64,000 nt of DNA from Neocallimastix lanati (nom. inval.). Lineage: Eukaryota > Neocallimastigomycota > Neocallimastigomycetes > Neocallimastigales > Neocallimastigaceae. A model generated the notes under the pieces. It did not search any database and was not told the origin of the DNA. It saw only the letters and a program-made list of their open reading frames with translations. Positions 62,716-64,000 of this stretch are shown here, one piece after another (position 1 is the first letter of the stretch; each line of letters begins with the position of its first letter). The stretch spans positions 3,596,001 to 3,660,000 of the forward strand of contig JACVTC010000001.1 of NCBI GenBank assembly GCA_016946835.1. Reading direction: 5' to 3'. A program made the position numbers and the translations under genes.

Positions 62716-63963
62716 TTAAATTCTATTAATCCATTCATTGATTTTATCGACTATGAAATCCCTTTGTTGGGAATGAATAAAATTGTGAAGGGCATCAACA
62801 ACAAAAATTTCACTTTTTTCAGGATTAGTAATCAATGCTTCATGTAATGACATCCATTCTGAATCATTATCATTGATTTCAGAAGTAAGGAACATTAAAG
62901 TAGGACAATGGAAATGCATATCTTCAGTATAAACAATATTATCTAATAAATGATCACTTTCATTAATAATATTTGGACTATTGTAATTGTATTTTAAATT
63001 TGTTTCAATGATCTTTAAATCTTCTTCAGTATAATTTTGATATGTTTTTGCCATTTCCAAAAGAGCGTCGACTTCAAATGTCATTTCTTTTGGATATAAT
63101 GCATATAATTGATATTTATAATTAATCTTGATGAGAGGAATAAGAAATTCTGGAAGTGGTTGCATTTCTGGTCTATAATAATAACTTGGAGTATTGTCAA
63201 GACCAATAAATCCTAATACTTCATTTGGATATTTATCATCAAAAACAATGGAATAGAGACCACCAATTGAATGTCCTAATAAATAATATCTATCAATTCC
63301 AAGTTTTTCAAGGCAAGAATGTATTTCGGTCACTATATTTTCTGTCGTTCTTTCTTCTGTAACTTGATCTGACAAACCATAACCAAATGGTTCAATGGTA
63401 ACAACCTTAAAATTAGTGGAAAGAATATCAGTAATATCTTTATAGAAAATAACTGGACTTGGGGCACTCAGACCAGTTAATACTACAATAGTTTTATCAT
63501 TACCTTCACCTTTAATATCTACATTCATTTGATGACCATTAACTTCGACTTTCATTCCATAATCAATATTTTTAAATTCTTTGATAAATTTAACACTTTC
63601 ACCAGCTTCATACTGAGAAATTGTATATTGGAGAATTTCATCGGTGAATCCGAGAATGTCCTTATTTTCATTTATCCAATCCATACAGGAATAAAAGCTG
63701 TCACAAGGAATATCGCCAATATCTTCATTAACTGTGTCTGTAGAAACTTCTAAATTTTCCAATTCAGAATCACTACCATTGATGTCATCTTCAAGAACGG
63801 TATCAACATTGAATGTTTCGAATGCATCGTCTGAGATTTCAGCATCTAAAACTTCAACAGCTGATTTTTCTCCTTCAGATACAGTATCTTTAATCGTAGA
63901 GGAAAAAACTTTTACTTGGAATGAAAGTAAAGCAAGAATAATACTAATATTTTTTAAATTCAT
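62716..63963 (-). CDS. Secreted alpha/beta hydrolase
   Basis: 415 codons, intronless. An N-terminal signal peptide (MNLKNISIILALLSFQVKVF) is followed by an acidic, low-complexity region (about 25-85) and then CDSFYSCMDWIN, with a possible disulfide. The alpha/beta hydrolase fold starts near residue 135. TIVVLTGLSAPSP (158-170) is the first core strand and oxyanion region, VVTIEPFGYGLSD (187-199) corresponds to the D-x-x-G-x-G-x-S block, and GHSIGG (230-235) is the nucleophile elbow with S232. A candidate acid lies in LTSEINDND (359-367). The catalytic histidine is H393 or H397 in ALHNFIHSQ. Such enzymes hydrolyse esters, amides or epoxides; the substrate cannot be told from sequence. A signal peptide means secretion or residence in the secretory pathway. 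The ATG at 63963 is chosen because it directly precedes the signal peptide. Confidence 0.85.
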   Translation of the reverse strand: MNLKNISIILALLSFQVKVFSSTIKDTVSEGEKSAVEVLDAEISDDAFETFNVDTVLEDDINGSDSELENLEVSTDTVNEDIGDIPCDSFYSCMDWINENKDILGFTDEILQYTISQYEAGESVKFIKEFKNIDYGMKVEVNGHQMNVDIKGEGNDKTIVVLTGLSAPSPVIFYKDITDILSTNFKVVTIEPFGYGLSDQVTEERTTENIVTEIHSCLEKLGIDRYYLLGHSIGGLYSIVFDDKYPNEVLGFIGLDNTPSYYYRPEMQPLPEFLIPLIKINYKYQLYALYPKEMTFEVDALLEMAKTYQNYTEEDLKIIETNLKYNYNSPNIINESDHLLDNIVYTEDMHFHCPTLMFLTSEINDNDSEWMSLHEALITNPEKSEIFVVDALHNFIHSQQRDFIVDKINEWINRI

Positions 63964-63968
63964 TTTTC

Positions 63969-64000
<32 letters not shown>
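63964..64000. other. Poly-T and AT-rich end of window
   Basis: Upstream of the hydrolase start; too short to say more. Confidence 0.5.

Overview
The window is extremely AT-rich eukaryotic DNA, full of homopolymers, (AAT)n, (TTTTA)n and TA tracts. It has compact intronless genes, one gene with very many short introns, fungal-type LTR retrotransposons and several genes that look bacterial. This combination best fits an anaerobic gut fungus (Neocallimastigomycota). That assignment is an inference; no rRNA or other taxonomic marker is present.

Layout. 1-7.2 kb: a Copia-type LTR edge, a LURP-one-related/tubby-like gene (1326-1982, +) and a proline-rich protein (5138-5689, -). 7.2-16.9 kb: a decayed copy of the end of the LRR gene described next, retroelement scraps, and a complete Ty3/Gypsy element (8205-15524, - strand). 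The element has identical 384-bp LTRs, a TGGA target duplication and an unbroken 1801-codon gag-pol. 16.9-34.3 kb: the most remarkable object, a single minus-strand gene that I reconstruct as 66 exons and 65 phase-2 introns. It would encode a roughly 2,086-residue secreted/transmembrane leucine-rich-repeat receptor, with nearly one LRR per exon, four LRR solenoids joined by fused C-cap/N-cap exons, and a final exon with a membrane span and a short charged tail. Most of these exons are too short to stand out as ORFs.

34.9-38.1 kb: nested Copia-family LTRs, an antisense reverse-transcriptase scrap and a MITE-like inverted repeat. 38.9-49.6 kb: four intronless plus-strand genes of bacterial appearance: a small immunity-protein-like gene, an AbrB/SpoVT-like two-domain protein, galactokinase and a class II (Firmicutes-type) galactose-1-phosphate uridylyltransferase. 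The last two are consecutive and catalyse consecutive Leloir-pathway steps, which suggests a transferred gal cluster. A fragment of unknown coding origin lies at 43.27-43.69 kb.

50.7-52.8 kb: a degenerate Copia element whose primer-binding site resembles the anticodon arm of a lysine tRNA. 52.8-61.8 kb: minisatellites, a pair of dispersed repeats, a LINE remnant, an unknown decayed gene, a Gypsy integrase remnant and a frameshifted cysteine-rich membrane-protein gene. 62.7-64 kb: a secreted alpha/beta hydrolase (-). No tRNA, rRNA or CRISPR array was found.
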